64,000 bases of DNA from CAYQTE01 sp964420285 (lineage in GTDB: Bacteria; Planctomycetota; Phycisphaerae; Tepidisphaerales; Tepidisphaeraceae): the NCBI GenBank assembly GCA_964420285.1, contig CAYQTE010000013.1:1-64000 (forward strand), read 5' to 3'. The notes under the pieces were generated by a model. That model had not been told where the DNA came from. It saw nothing but the letters and a program-made list of their open reading frames with translations, and did no database searches. Positions 1-7,916 of this stretch are shown here, piece after piece. Within the stretch, counting starts at the first letter, position 1. Every line of letters starts with the position of its first letter. A program made the position numbers and the translations under genes.

Positions 1-55
1 CAAACGCGCGGGTCCGAGTGGGAAAGGCCTCTAACGGTTCGCGGGACCTTTATTT
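1..55 (+). repeat. 55-bp dispersed repeat, copy 1
   Basis: This stretch matches the reverse complement of 61157-61211 at 53 of 55 positions, so the two copies lie inverted near the two ends of the window. The 61 kb copy overlaps the 5' end of a degenerate RAYT transposase gene. This copy lies directly upstream of a membrane protein gene and may extend leftwards beyond the window. The nearly perfect conservation suggests a recent copying event, and association with the transposase is an inference. Confidence 0.75.
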
Positions 56-86
56 TGTTCGGGCATTAAGAAAGGTTACCCGACCT

Positions 87-857
87 ATGTTGTACTTGGA
101 ATACGGGCGGGACGGCGGATCGCGGCGCGGGCGGAAGATCGCGCTGGCGTGCCTTGTTTTCGCCGGTTGCGCCGCGAGTTTCCTTCTGATCCATTATCGC
201 GCGGGGATTACTCGTTGGTGTACCGCCGTCTACCTTACGCGCCAATGTCGCTACTTTGAGCAGCCGCCTGATACTGTCGCGTGGGGAAAGATCGACGGCC
301 AACAGGCATTCGGAAAGCCTAAGGACTTCAGCGGGTCTGGAACGTTCGACGTGATTCAACGCTGGCCGACTTTGGACCCGGCGGCGAGGACAATAGCCCC
401 CTGGTGCGACCTTAAGTCGTTGCTGGCGCCGCGCTCGAAAACGGAGGGGACGCTGTTTCTCCATGAGCGGACAAGTCCCGCAGGCCACCGGCGGCTCGTC
501 GAGGTCGGCGTTCGACGGATGCCATACCTGGGGGCGGCGGTGATAACGGTTGACAGGTTCGGGTATCCTGCGTGGGTTGTGACAATGGATTACATGAACG
601 GAGATCTAATGAACCGGGCGACGTCGGATCTTCTGGACTACGCGGGACAGGACCGCGCCGCGGCAGTGTTTTATCTCGGGCGCGTCGACGCCCATGACGC
701 CAGCAAGTTCACGATAAAATATCATCTTTTCGACATGGATACGACAATTTGCGGCGTGCTCGGCGATGATGACTCTGTGACGCTCTCGATTGCGGATGCC
801 GAAAATGCCCTGGCAAGAATCCCGCCCTACCAGTTCCCTACCACGATGAGGGAGTAA
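87..857 (+). CDS. Hypothetical membrane-anchored protein
   Basis: A 256-residue protein with no family I recognise. From ATG 87 it begins MLYLEYGRDGG, then a basic stretch (RRGRK) and one hydrophobic segment at about residues 16-34, so it is probably an N-in single-pass protein with the remainder outside the cytoplasm. The frame also runs further upstream to position 18, but that part lies inside the 55-bp dispersed repeat, so I prefer the ATG at 87. It stands alone, with degenerate sequence and palindromic repeats downstream. A real gene is likely because the frame is long and uninterrupted, but its function is unknown. Confidence 0.65.
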   Translation: MLYLEYGRDGGSRRGRKIALACLVFAGCAASFLLIHYRAGITRWCTAVYLTRQCRYFEQPPDTVAWGKIDGQQAFGKPKDFSGSGTFDVIQRWPTLDPAARTIAPWCDLKSLLAPRSKTEGTLFLHERTSPAGHRRLVEVGVRRMPYLGAAVITVDRFGYPAWVVTMDYMNGDLMNRATSDLLDYAGQDRAAAVFYLGRVDAHDASKFTIKYHLFDMDTTICGVLGDDDSVTLSIADAENALARIPPYQFPTTMRE

Positions 858-929
858 TTAGGGAACGGAACGGGACGTAGCTCTTTGGCGCATTGTATGT
901 CGTATTATTGCTATTGCAACTGGGCGCGG

Positions 930-1184
930 CATGATCACACAGGCGGCGGAGCGAGAGGAACCGACACCTCCGAGCCCTATGCCTACTGGGGGACACCCAC
1001 GGCCGCGATCAGCGTGACGGCCGTGGATTCGGTCGATGGCAACCAGACCGCCTACGCCGACCCGCTGGCCATCGCCCCGGCCGCGCCAGCAAACCTCACG
1101 TCGCAATGGTCCTACACGGCCGGCAACATGCCCAGCCTGACGCTCAATTGGTCGATTGATCCGCAGATCGCCGACGGGGAGTAG
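930..1184 (+). pseudogene. Fragment resembling a fibronectin-III-type surface domain
   Basis: The frame encodes SVTAVDSVDGNQTAYADP followed by APAAPANLTSQWSY and LTLNWSIDP. The order VTAVDxxGNxTxY, then PxAPxNLT, is typical of the junction between tandem FN3-like modules in secreted planctomycete proteins. There is no convincing start or signal peptide and the piece is only about 85 residues, so it looks like the remains of a larger surface protein. Homology is a pattern judgement only. The rest of the 858-1594 interval holds two palindromic repeats and no other gene that I can support. Confidence 0.35.
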
Positions 1185-1309
1185 CTGAAGGGGACACGAC
1201 CCTTAAGACGGTAACGGGGCGACGCGGGGTGGGCAATGGCGGGAACGGAGCCGATAACGGCCGCGTCGCTCCTGGTTTTCGCGGCGGCGGGGGATTTTTT
1301 CGCGGGCCA

Positions 1310-1349
1310 GGGTGACAGAAACACGAAAAAGTGTCACCTTTTGTTACCC
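1310..1349. repeat. GGGTGACA palindromic repeat, copy 1
   Basis: A 40-bp palindromic unit beginning GGGTGACAGAAAC and ending CACCTTTTGTTACCC. The ends pair with each other, and an inner GTGTCAC pairs with the outer GTGACA, so two alternative stems are possible. A second copy lies 57 bp downstream in the same orientation. Confidence 0.7.
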
Positions 1350-1406
1350 TACCCGTCCGCAGGACGCCAAAAACGCCTCCTGGCGGCGGAGAGAAGACCC
1401 GGGCGA

Positions 1407-1445
1407 GGGTGACAAAAACGCCAAAAGTGTCACCTTTTGTCACCC
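1407..1445. repeat. GGGTGACA palindromic repeat, copy 2
   Basis: A second unit of the same repeat, with near-perfect outer arms GGGTGACAAAA and TTTTGTCACCC. It lies between the FN3-like fragment and the 3' end of motB. Related GTGTCACC/TTGTCAC words continue at about 1530-1562. It could act as a REP-like element or a folded 3' end for motB, but no U-tract identifies it as a terminator. Confidence 0.7.
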
Positions 1446-1594
1446 AACGCCGCGCGAGAAAGGAGATCGCGGCGCTGGTGGAGAGCAGAACGTGGGGCCG
1501 GAATCGGAAAGCAGACCCTCACCTTGTCAGCGTGTCACCAAGTCACCTTGTCACAGCATCACCCAGCTCCGGCGATCGGTCGCGGGAGCGGAGA

Positions 1595-2422
1595 TCACAG
1601 GCCGGCGGTTGCGGCGGCGGGCTTTGGTTGGGTGGCGGGAGCGGGTTCCTCGATGGTGGGCTTGGTGGTGGCGGGGCGGTCTTTCAGTTCGTCGACCAGT
1701 GTTGAGCTGGCCACGACCTCGACACGGCGGTTTTGGGCCTGGGAATTGGTGGTGTAGACGTGGCTGACGACCGGCTCGAATGTCGAGCAGCCCTGGACGC
1801 GGATGATCTCCGGATCGACGCCCTTGGCGATCAGATAGTCCGCGGCCACCTGGGCACGGTTGATCGACAGGTCCATCCTCTGCTTGGCCGTGGCATCGGG
1901 GGGAAGATCGTCCAGGGCCGTGTGACCCTTGACGAACACGACGGTGCGATGACCGCGGATGATGTCGGCGATCTGGCCGAGGACCGGCTTGATGGCGTCG
2001 GTCAGTTCGGCGCTGCCGGGGGCGTAGAGGAGCTTGCCGCCCTCGGCGGCGGCGAGGCTGGCGCGGATGCTGGTGACTTCGGGATCGGTGCCTTGCGGGC
2101 CGTCGGGGCGGAGGTCGGTCTTGCCGCCGTCGCCGGGGCCGGCGATCTTCATCTTCTGGAGTTTTTCCAGGAGCATTTCGATATCGACGGGGTCTTTGCT
2201 CTGGGGGTCGGGGACGTAATTGAAGGCATCACGGATGGCGGCGGCGACCTTGATCCAATCGGTGTTGGCCTGGGGATTGTCCTTCGACGGGCTGGGTTTG
2301 AGCACCCAGAGGATCACGAAGAACCCCATCATGAGCATGACCAGATCGGCGAAGGTGAAGATCCATTCCGGGCATTCTTCACACTCACCGGCGGCTTTCT
2401 TGCATTGGCAGCTCTTGGCCAT
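1595..2422 (-). CDS. motB: Flagellar stator protein MotB
   Basis: MotB-like stator subunit of 275 residues that would anchor the motor to peptidoglycan and carry the ion-binding aspartate. Residues 18-42 read CPEWIFTFADLVMLMMGFF, the MotB transmembrane signature with Asp26 as the predicted ion-binding residue. Residues about 128-240 form an OmpA/MotB peptidoglycan-binding domain (GKLLYAPGSAEL, VKGHT, INRAQVAADYL, NRRVEV). The C-terminal tail is rich in proline, alanine and threonine. An unusual cluster of four cysteines precedes the membrane helix (C5, C7, C14, C17). It is downstream of motA on the same strand, separated by an inverted-repeat element at 2441-2566. Confidence 0.92.
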   Translation of the reverse strand: MAKSCQCKKAAGECEECPEWIFTFADLVMLMMGFFVILWVLKPSPSKDNPQANTDWIKVAAAIRDAFNYVPDPQSKDPVDIEMLLEKLQKMKIAGPGDGGKTDLRPDGPQGTDPEVTSIRASLAAAEGGKLLYAPGSAELTDAIKPVLGQIADIIRGHRTVVFVKGHTALDDLPPDATAKQRMDLSINRAQVAADYLIAKGVDPEIIRVQGCSTFEPVVSHVYTTNSQAQNRRVEVVASSTLVDELKDRPATTKPTIEEPAPATQPKPAAATAGL

Positions 2423-2440
2423 GAATCACCGGAATTTCTT

Positions 2441-2566
2441 ACCGCAGAGACGCAGAGGACGCGGAGAAGACAGTAGAAAACACGATGCAAATCTCGCGAT
2501 CATCTGGTCACCGTCGAACCAACTCGATCCACATTTTCTTCTCTGCGTACTCAGCGTCTCCGCGGT
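2441..2566. mobile_element. MITE-like element (ACCGCAGAGACGC family), copy 1
   Basis: The left arm starts ACCGCAGAGACGCAGAGGAC and the right arm, read in reverse complement, is ACCGCGGAGACGCTGAGTAC. The arms are about 30 bp and enclose about 65 bp without a gene. The element fills the gap between motA and motB. A second copy with the same arm sequence lies at 26293-26440. Such short non-coding inverted-repeat elements are usually mobilised in trans. I could not define a clean target duplication here. Confidence 0.7.
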
Positions 2567-2572
2567 GAACTA

Positions 2573-3352
2573 TCACGCCGCCTTGGGCATGGCGGCTTGT
2601 TGTTTGCTGGACAGGAAGCTGAGCAACTGCATTTCGACGACGCGGGGGTTGTTGCCGGCCTGGATGCTCAGGACTCCCTGGAGAATGATCTCCTTGATGA
2701 ACAGTTCCTCGCGGCTGCGCATGCCGAGTTTTTCGGCGATGGGGCCGGCCACGAGGTTTTGCAGGATGCAGCCGTACAAAGTTCCGGTCAGCGCGATGGC
2801 AAGGGCCTGGCCGATGACCGATGCATCGCCGGCCAGATTGCGGAACATCGCGACCTGGGCGATGAGAGTGGCCATGAGTCCAAAGCCCGGGCCGAACTTG
2901 GCCAGGGTGCCGAAGAAGTGCTTGCCGTGTTTGTGGCGTTCGGCCATGGCGTCGATTTCGATGCGGAGGATGCGTTCGATGATTTCCGGGTCGGTGCCGT
3001 CGATGGTGAGTTGCAGGCCGCGGCGGAGGAAGGGATCGGGGGCCTCGCGGGCGACGGATTCCAGGGCCAGCACGCCGTCGCGTCGGGCGGTTTCGGCGTA
3101 ATGGACCATTTCCTGGATGAGATGATCGACATGTTCTTCTTTATTGAGCGCCCATTTTTTGAGATAGGAGAGTGCGCCGCTGACGGCGTGCATGGGCATG
3201 GAGAGCATGGCGGCGCCGATGGATCCGCCCAGGACAAGGAGTATTTCATTCGGCTTGAAATACGCCCCCATGAAGCCTTCGGAGGCGTGGTACATGGAAT
3301 AGAGCACGACGCCCCACGCCAGCACCAGGCCGATCATTGTCGCCAGATCCAT
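2573..3352 (-). CDS. motA: Flagellar stator protein MotA
   Basis: MotA/TolQ/ExbB-type stator protein of 259 residues, beginning MDLATMIGLVLAWGVV at ATG 3352. Expected MotA features are visible: an early pair of membrane helices, the cytoplasmic signature RRDGVLALE followed by DPFLRRGLQL, then the two late helices (FGPGFGLMATLIAQVAMF and ALAIALTGTLYGC) and NLVAGPIAEKL. It pairs with motB downstream to form the proton- or sodium-driven stator. The frame extends further upstream, but without homology, so the internal ATG was chosen. A sigma-28-like -10 word lies about 87 bp upstream of the start. Confidence 0.93.
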   Translation of the reverse strand: MDLATMIGLVLAWGVVLYSMYHASEGFMGAYFKPNEILLVLGGSIGAAMLSMPMHAVSGALSYLKKWALNKEEHVDHLIQEMVHYAETARRDGVLALESVAREAPDPFLRRGLQLTIDGTDPEIIERILRIEIDAMAERHKHGKHFFGTLAKFGPGFGLMATLIAQVAMFRNLAGDASVIGQALAIALTGTLYGCILQNLVAGPIAEKLGMRSREELFIKEIILQGVLSIQAGNNPRVVEMQLLSFLSSKQQAAMPKAA

Positions 3353-3438
3353 GTACACCTCGCGCGCCAAGACCGCGACCGCGGCCTGCACTGGCACATT
3401 TCCCTTTTCGGCAATTTTCCATGCAAAGGGTAAATGTA

Positions 3439-3446
3439 TTATCGGA
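3439..3446 (-). promoter_or_regulatory. Possible sigma-28-type -10 box upstream of motA
   Basis: On the minus strand this reads TCCGATAA, matching the flagellar sigma-28 -10 consensus GCCGATAA at seven of eight positions. No TAAA-like -35 element is visible at the expected distance, so this is only suggestive. The 158-bp gap is shared with the divergent esterase gene. Confidence 0.25.
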
Positions 3447-3510
3447 GCATGCGCGCTGCGGCCGGTACGGGTCATGGAACATCGGCACGCACTGGTGGAT
3501 ACTGATTGCG

Positions 3511-4260
3511 ATGAGCCAGACGCCCTTTCAACCCGCGACGACCAGCGGCCCCGAGCGGGCGCCGTTTCGGCTGTATGTGCCGCCAACGCGGGACGAGCGA
3601 TCGGCCTGGCCGGTGATTCTTTATCTGCATGGCGCCGGAAGCATGGGCACCGACAATCTCAGGCAGACGCAATCGAGTTTTGCCCGCATGCTGATCGAGA
3701 ACCCGGCCCGATTGCCGGCGCTGGTGGTTTTTCCGCAATGCCCGCCGGATCGGTATTGGGTGGGCCACACGGTGCGCATCGCGCTGGATGCGTTGCGGAC
3801 GACGGTGGATGCATATCGCGGCGACGAGCGGCGGCTTTACCTGGTCGGCAATTCCCTGGGCGGCTATGGCGCGTGGCACCTGCTGGCACTGTATCCGGAT
3901 ATTTTCGCGGCCGTGGTTACAGTCAGCGGGGGGCTGATTCCAACACCGAGCCACGAAGCCGGCCGGAAGTGGGCGCCGGCGGAATTGCTGCGACTGGTGG
4001 ATTCCCCATCGCCGCACATGGAACTGGCCAGGGCGGTTGGGGAAATTCCGGCGTGGCTATTTCATGGTGAACTTGATCCGGAGGTGCCGGTGGCCGAATC
4101 GCGCGGGATCGTCGCCGCCTTGCGCCAACTTGGCGGGCATCCACGCTACACGGAATACGCCGGCGGCGGCCACGAGATCGCCCAGCAGGCCTGGGCCGAT
4201 CCGGACATGCCGAAGTGGCTGCTTGCACAGAAGCGAGCCATGCCCGCGCGATGGCGGTGA
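3511..4260 (+). CDS. Alpha/beta-hydrolase (esterase/dienelactone-hydrolase-like)
   Basis: A 249-residue serine hydrolase of the phospholipase/carboxylesterase or PHB-depolymerase-like group. The oxyanion region is VILYLHGAGSMG, the nucleophile elbow is GNSLGGYGAW, the acid is probably the Asp of FHGELDPEVPV, and the catalytic His is in YAGGGHE. No signal peptide is seen from ATG 3511 (MSQTPFQPATT), so it is predicted to be cytoplasmic. It is transcribed divergently from motA and appears monocistronic. The substrate cannot be deduced; family-level assignment is firm. Confidence 0.85.
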   Translation: MSQTPFQPATTSGPERAPFRLYVPPTRDERSAWPVILYLHGAGSMGTDNLRQTQSSFARMLIENPARLPALVVFPQCPPDRYWVGHTVRIALDALRTTVDAYRGDERRLYLVGNSLGGYGAWHLLALYPDIFAAVVTVSGGLIPTPSHEAGRKWAPAELLRLVDSPSPHMELARAVGEIPAWLFHGELDPEVPVAESRGIVAALRQLGGHPRYTEYAGGGHEIAQQAWADPDMPKWLLAQKRAMPARWR

Positions 4261-4286
4261 GACTTGGAACGAGGATGGAAGCCGGG

Positions 4287-4763
4287 CTATATCGGGAACG
4301 CCGGAGCTTTGGGGGCCTGCTGCGGCCCGCAGGCGATCAATTCGCTGGTGCTGCCGAAAATCCCGATGGCCCCGAGTTCACCGGCCATGCGAACTTCCTC
4401 GGGAGTGGGGGTTGGCGCCAAGAGCGCCCAGCGTTGCCACGGCCAGTATTTGCGAATCGATTCGGCCAGATCCCAGGGCCCCATGTCGAACACATCGCGC
4501 GAGATCAGGACGATTTCAAACGACATGACCCGCAGCAGTTCCACGGCTTCATAGCCGGTGGCGGCGTAGGTGAGGTTCTGGAGATAGGGTTCGTCGTCGG
4601 CCGACGGTCCGACCCAGAGGATAGACCAGTTCTCAGCCGCGATTGGTTGCACCGGCTTGATGCCGATGGCGAACTTGCGGACGGCAACGCCGTAACGATC
4701 TGCCAACGACGAGCCCAGGAAGCACGTTGCGTTGGACCAATTGCCAATCTTGCCGGACATCAT
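4287..4763 (-). CDS. Degenerate receiver-domain (pseudo-receiver) protein
   Basis: A 158-residue protein whose region from about residue 45 follows a response-regulator receiver pattern: WSILWVG, YAATGYEAVELLR, FEIVLISRDVFDMGPWDL, RWALLAP, AGELGAIGIFG. The position that normally holds the phospho-accepting Asp after the third beta strand appears to be Ser (VLIS), so phosphorylation by the usual route is doubtful. No output domain is attached. The ATG is preceded by a strong GGGAGGG ribosome-binding site. It is in the same orientation as the sigma-54 activator gene upstream (5190-6185), and a sigma-54-type promoter candidate precedes it. A role in that regulatory circuit is inference. Confidence 0.7.
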   Translation of the reverse strand: MMSGKIGNWSNATCFLGSSLADRYGVAVRKFAIGIKPVQPIAAENWSILWVGPSADDEPYLQNLTYAATGYEAVELLRVMSFEIVLISRDVFDMGPWDLAESIRKYWPWQRWALLAPTPTPEEVRMAGELGAIGIFGSTSELIACGPQQAPKAPAFPI

Positions 4764-4881
4764 AGAATGTCCCTCCCACAGTCAATAAGACCACGCCGCG
4801 GCGAATCGGAGGCCTCCATTAGGCTTCATTATCGCATGCGGTCCGGCAGTTTGGAAGAAACTGCTCGCAATTGACAGATAA

Positions 4882-4896
4882 GCAAAGCATGGGCCA
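4882..4896 (-). promoter_or_regulatory. Candidate sigma-54 promoter
   Basis: The minus strand reads TGGCCCATGCTTTGC. It has the invariant GG and GC of the -24/-12 elements at correct spacing and matches TGGCAC-N5-TTGC at all but one position. It would start a transcript about 105 nt before the pseudo-receiver gene at 4763. A sigma-54 activator is encoded next door, which makes the match more credible. The remaining sequence of the 4764-5189 gap shows no gene. Confidence 0.5.
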
Positions 4897-5189
4897 AGAA
4901 TCTCAATGCGGTGTGGTTTGTTCATAACATGATGTAAAACAACGAGTTGCTTAGCATAGTCCGCACGGCATATCGGACAACAGTTGTATCACGTATTGCC
5001 AGTGTGGTGTGCCGATCGCGCTCACAGAACGTTCATATCTGTTGAATATCGCTGGAGTTGCGCTGGCAAACATACCAAAATAGCAGCGGGCATGCCAAGA
5101 TGGATGGTTGGGGCAGGTGCCTAAATGGGGGCGAACAGGCTCAATGGGGATAAGGCGCGGCGGTTGGCGCTGGCAAGGGATGCCAGGAA

Positions 5190-6185
5190 CTATTCTGCTC
5201 GTCCGTCCAGGGGGAGCTTGAGGGCGACCATGCGGCGATTGAGCCGGCGCGGATCGAGCCCCAAAAGACGGCTGGCAGCGGCGCGATTGTTGTGCGTGCG
5301 CTTCAGCGCTTCGAGAATAGTGCGTCTTTCGACGCTCTCGAGGTTCAAATCGTCCACCCGTCGTCCGATAAACTCAAAGTTCTGCAGCGGATGGGGCAGC
5401 TCGTTGACCTGTATCACCGGCCCGGCCGAGAGCACATGGGCGTGTTCCAATACGTTGAACAATTCACGGATGTTGCCCGGCCACGAATATCGCACCAAGG
5501 CCTCGGCCGCATGCTCGGAAAGGGTCTTGGATTGCTGACCGTCCAGTTCACCCTGGCGTGCCAGGAAGAACTCAGCCAGCGGAATGATGTCGTCGGTACG
5601 CTCCCGCAGCGGCGGAACCTGCATCGGCAGCACGTTCAGCCGGAAGTACAAATCCTGGCGGAACGTCTTTTCCGTGATCATGTTGCGCAGGTCGCGATTG
5701 GTCGCACAGATCACGCGGAGGTCGACTGGAACGGCGATGGAGTCGCCGACCGGAACCACGGCCCGTTCCTGCAAGACGCGCAGGAATTTGGATTGGAGGT
5801 TCTGTGTCAGTTCACCGACTTCGTCGAGAAACAGCGTTCCGCCGTCGGCGGCGCGCACAAAGCCCAGAGTATCACGCACGGCGCCGGTGAAGGCGCCTTT
5901 CACATGGCCGAACAACTGGCTTTCGAACAATGTCTCGGAAAACGTGGAGCAATCGACGGGAATGAACGGTTTATCAGCGCGATTGGAATGGTTATGAATG
6001 TAGCGGGCGAGCATTTCCTTGCCGCTGCCGGTTTCGCCGGTGAGCAGAACGGTGGATCGGCGCACGGCCACGGCGCGAGCGGCCGTCTTGAGCGCTACGA
6101 CTGTTGCCGACTCGCCGATGAAGTCATCAGTTTTTGGAGGCGATAGCACACCCAGTTGGGGTGTAGCAATTTCCGGTTCGCGCAT
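5190..6185 (-). CDS. Sigma-54-dependent transcriptional activator (AAA+ with Fis-type HTH)
   Basis: A 331-residue enhancer-binding protein. The central AAA+ domain has Walker A GETGSGKE at residues 50-57, the sigma-54-contacting GAFTGA loop at 97-102, Walker B GGTLFLDEVGEL, and arginine-finger region NIRELFNVLEHA. A Fis-type helix-turn-helix closes the protein (ILEALKRTHNNRAAASRLLG). Only about 20 residues precede the AAA+ domain, so there is no receiver or other sensory input domain. Control may come from expression level or a partner protein. The gene is minus-strand and upstream of the pseudo-receiver gene, with a 426-bp gap. Confidence 0.93.
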   Translation of the reverse strand: MREPEIATPQLGVLSPPKTDDFIGESATVVALKTAARAVAVRRSTVLLTGETGSGKEMLARYIHNHSNRADKPFIPVDCSTFSETLFESQLFGHVKGAFTGAVRDTLGFVRAADGGTLFLDEVGELTQNLQSKFLRVLQERAVVPVGDSIAVPVDLRVICATNRDLRNMITEKTFRQDLYFRLNVLPMQVPPLRERTDDIIPLAEFFLARQGELDGQQSKTLSEHAAEALVRYSWPGNIRELFNVLEHAHVLSAGPVIQVNELPHPLQNFEFIGRRVDDLNLESVERRTILEALKRTHNNRAAASRLLGLDPRRLNRRMVALKLPLDGRAE

Positions 6186-6575
6186 TTTCAGGCCCTCCAG
6201 CCTTCATGTCGCCGACTTGCCGACTTCCCATCGCGTCCGGTAAAAAGTCTCACCGCACGACGGGATGTCATAAAGTATCCACATGGACCCGTCGCCGTCA
6301 AGGCAAAAGTTGCCGTTTGCCACATTTGGCGATTCTGGACAAAAATCGCCTTAACGTGTTTAATATCAATATGTTATGCGAAATTCTCCGTGCGAGAACC
6401 TATATTATTATTTCGTTTGCCCCGTTAGCGCGAGATTTGCGCAAGTCCCTAGGCTGCGCAATTCTTACGACCCGACCTCCCCAAAATGGGGGCAAGAAGC
6501 GCCGGCCGCAATATCTTGCTCTCCGGCCCGATTCGCGCATTGCTCCCGGTTCCCTCCTGGCGTAACGTTTGCTTC
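6186..6575. other. Intergenic region, AT-rich core
   Basis: A 390-bp gap between the divergent activator and glutamate dehydrogenase genes. The 6350-6420 part is markedly AT-rich (for example GTTTAATATCAATATGTTA) compared with its GC-rich surroundings and probably holds promoters for both sides. I cannot assign a specific -35/-10 pair with confidence, and no gene is seen. Confidence 0.4.
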
Positions 6576-7859
6576 ATGGATGACAGCACCGACCGGCTTC
6601 TTCCCAAGCCCGAGCAGCATTCCAAGTTCTGGCAAAACTCCCATTCCTATTTCGACCGCGTCTACCAGACCATGGACCTCGACCCCATCTGGCGCGCCGT
6701 CCTCTCCACGCCCAAACGTGTGCTAACGGTTTCCTGCCCCGTGCGCATGGACGACGGCCGAATCCAGGTCTTCACCGGCTATCGCGCCCAGCACAACAAC
6801 GCCCGCGGGCCGTTCAAGGGCGGTATCCGCTACGACCCATCCGTTGAACGCGACGAAGTCATGGCTCTGGCCATGCTGCAAACGTGGAAGAACGCGCTGG
6901 TCGATCTCCCCTACGGCGGCGCCAAGGGTGGGGTCGTCTGCGATCCCAGAATTCTCTCGATGGCCGAAAAGGAACGCCTCACCCGCCGGTTCACCAGCGA
7001 GATCATGCCGATCCTGGGCCCGGTCACGGATATCCCCGCCCCCGACGCCGGTACCGATGCCCAGGTCATGGCGTGGATACTGGACACTTATTCCATGATG
7101 GTCGGCCACCAGGAACTGGGCGTCGTCACCGGCAAGCCGGTCCACCTGGGCGGTTCGGTCGGCCGGGAGGAAGCCACCGGCCGCGGTGTCATGAACATTC
7201 TGCGCAAGTTCCTGGCCACGCAGAACAAGACCATCGAGGGCTGTCGCGTTGCCGTTCAGGGTTTCGGCAATGTCGGCTTCCACACGGCCCGCCTGCTGGA
7301 CGAACGGGGCGCCAAGGTCATCGCCATCACCGAACGCGCCGGCGGCATCGCGGTTGATACCGGCATCGATGTCGTCGCCGCCGGTTCGTTCTATCGCGAA
7401 CGCGGAACCCTCAACGATTATCCGCACGGCGATGCGATCACCAACGAGGAGCTTCTCACCTGCGATTGCGATGTGCTGATTCCCGCCGCCATGGAAAACA
7501 CCATCGACACCGACGTGGCCGGGCACGTGAAGGCGAAGGTCATCGTCGAGGCCGCCAACGGCCCGACCACTCCGGCCGCCGATGAGATCCTCCGCGACAA
7601 CGGCGTCACCGTCCTGCCGGATATTCTGGCCAATGCCGGCGGCGTGACGGTCAGCTATTTTGAATGGGTGCAGGGCCTGCAGAATTTTTTCTGGGACATC
7701 AAGCGGGTGCAGGATGAGTTGCAAGGCGTGATGGAACGGGCGTTCGATGCGGTCAACGCCAAGGCGGATGAAGCCGACTGCGATTACCGCGCGGCGGCGT
7801 ACACCATCGCCATCAGCCGGGTGGCCGAGGCGTGCCGGCTCAAAGGGCTGTTTCCGTGA
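6576..7859 (+). CDS. gdhA: Glutamate dehydrogenase (Glu/Leu/Phe/Val family)
   Basis: A 427-residue dehydrogenase that would interconvert glutamate and 2-oxoglutarate plus ammonia with NAD(P). The N-terminal dimerisation/substrate domain contains GPFKGGIRY and the catalytic PYGGAKGGV motif with the active-site Lys. The Rossmann domain begins with VAVQGFGNVGFHTARLL, and IPAAMENTI and VEAANGPTTPAAD follow. Length and motif order fit the hexameric family. ATG 6576 (MDDSTDRLLPKPEQ) was chosen because upstream in-frame sequence lacks homology-like content. The coenzyme preference cannot be settled by eye. Confidence 0.95.
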   Translation: MDDSTDRLLPKPEQHSKFWQNSHSYFDRVYQTMDLDPIWRAVLSTPKRVLTVSCPVRMDDGRIQVFTGYRAQHNNARGPFKGGIRYDPSVERDEVMALAMLQTWKNALVDLPYGGAKGGVVCDPRILSMAEKERLTRRFTSEIMPILGPVTDIPAPDAGTDAQVMAWILDTYSMMVGHQELGVVTGKPVHLGGSVGREEATGRGVMNILRKFLATQNKTIEGCRVAVQGFGNVGFHTARLLDERGAKVIAITERAGGIAVDTGIDVVAAGSFYRERGTLNDYPHGDAITNEELLTCDCDVLIPAAMENTIDTDVAGHVKAKVIVEAANGPTTPAADEILRDNGVTVLPDILANAGGVTVSYFEWVQGLQNFFWDIKRVQDELQGVMERAFDAVNAKADEADCDYRAAAYTIAISRVAEACRLKGLFP

Positions 7860-7916
7860 TCGCCCAGCCAGCCAGATCACATCCGACGCGATGTTCTTTT
7901 CCAACAAGCTTCTGGA

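Noticed and set aside
1310..1445. Possible CRISPR array
   Set aside because: Only two units, each palindromic with long arms, separated by 57 bp. No further spacers and no cas genes.
6723..7907. Long minus-strand frame opposite glutamate dehydrogenase
   Set aside because: The dehydrogenase on the plus strand is certain, and the antisense frame has only composition-driven openness.
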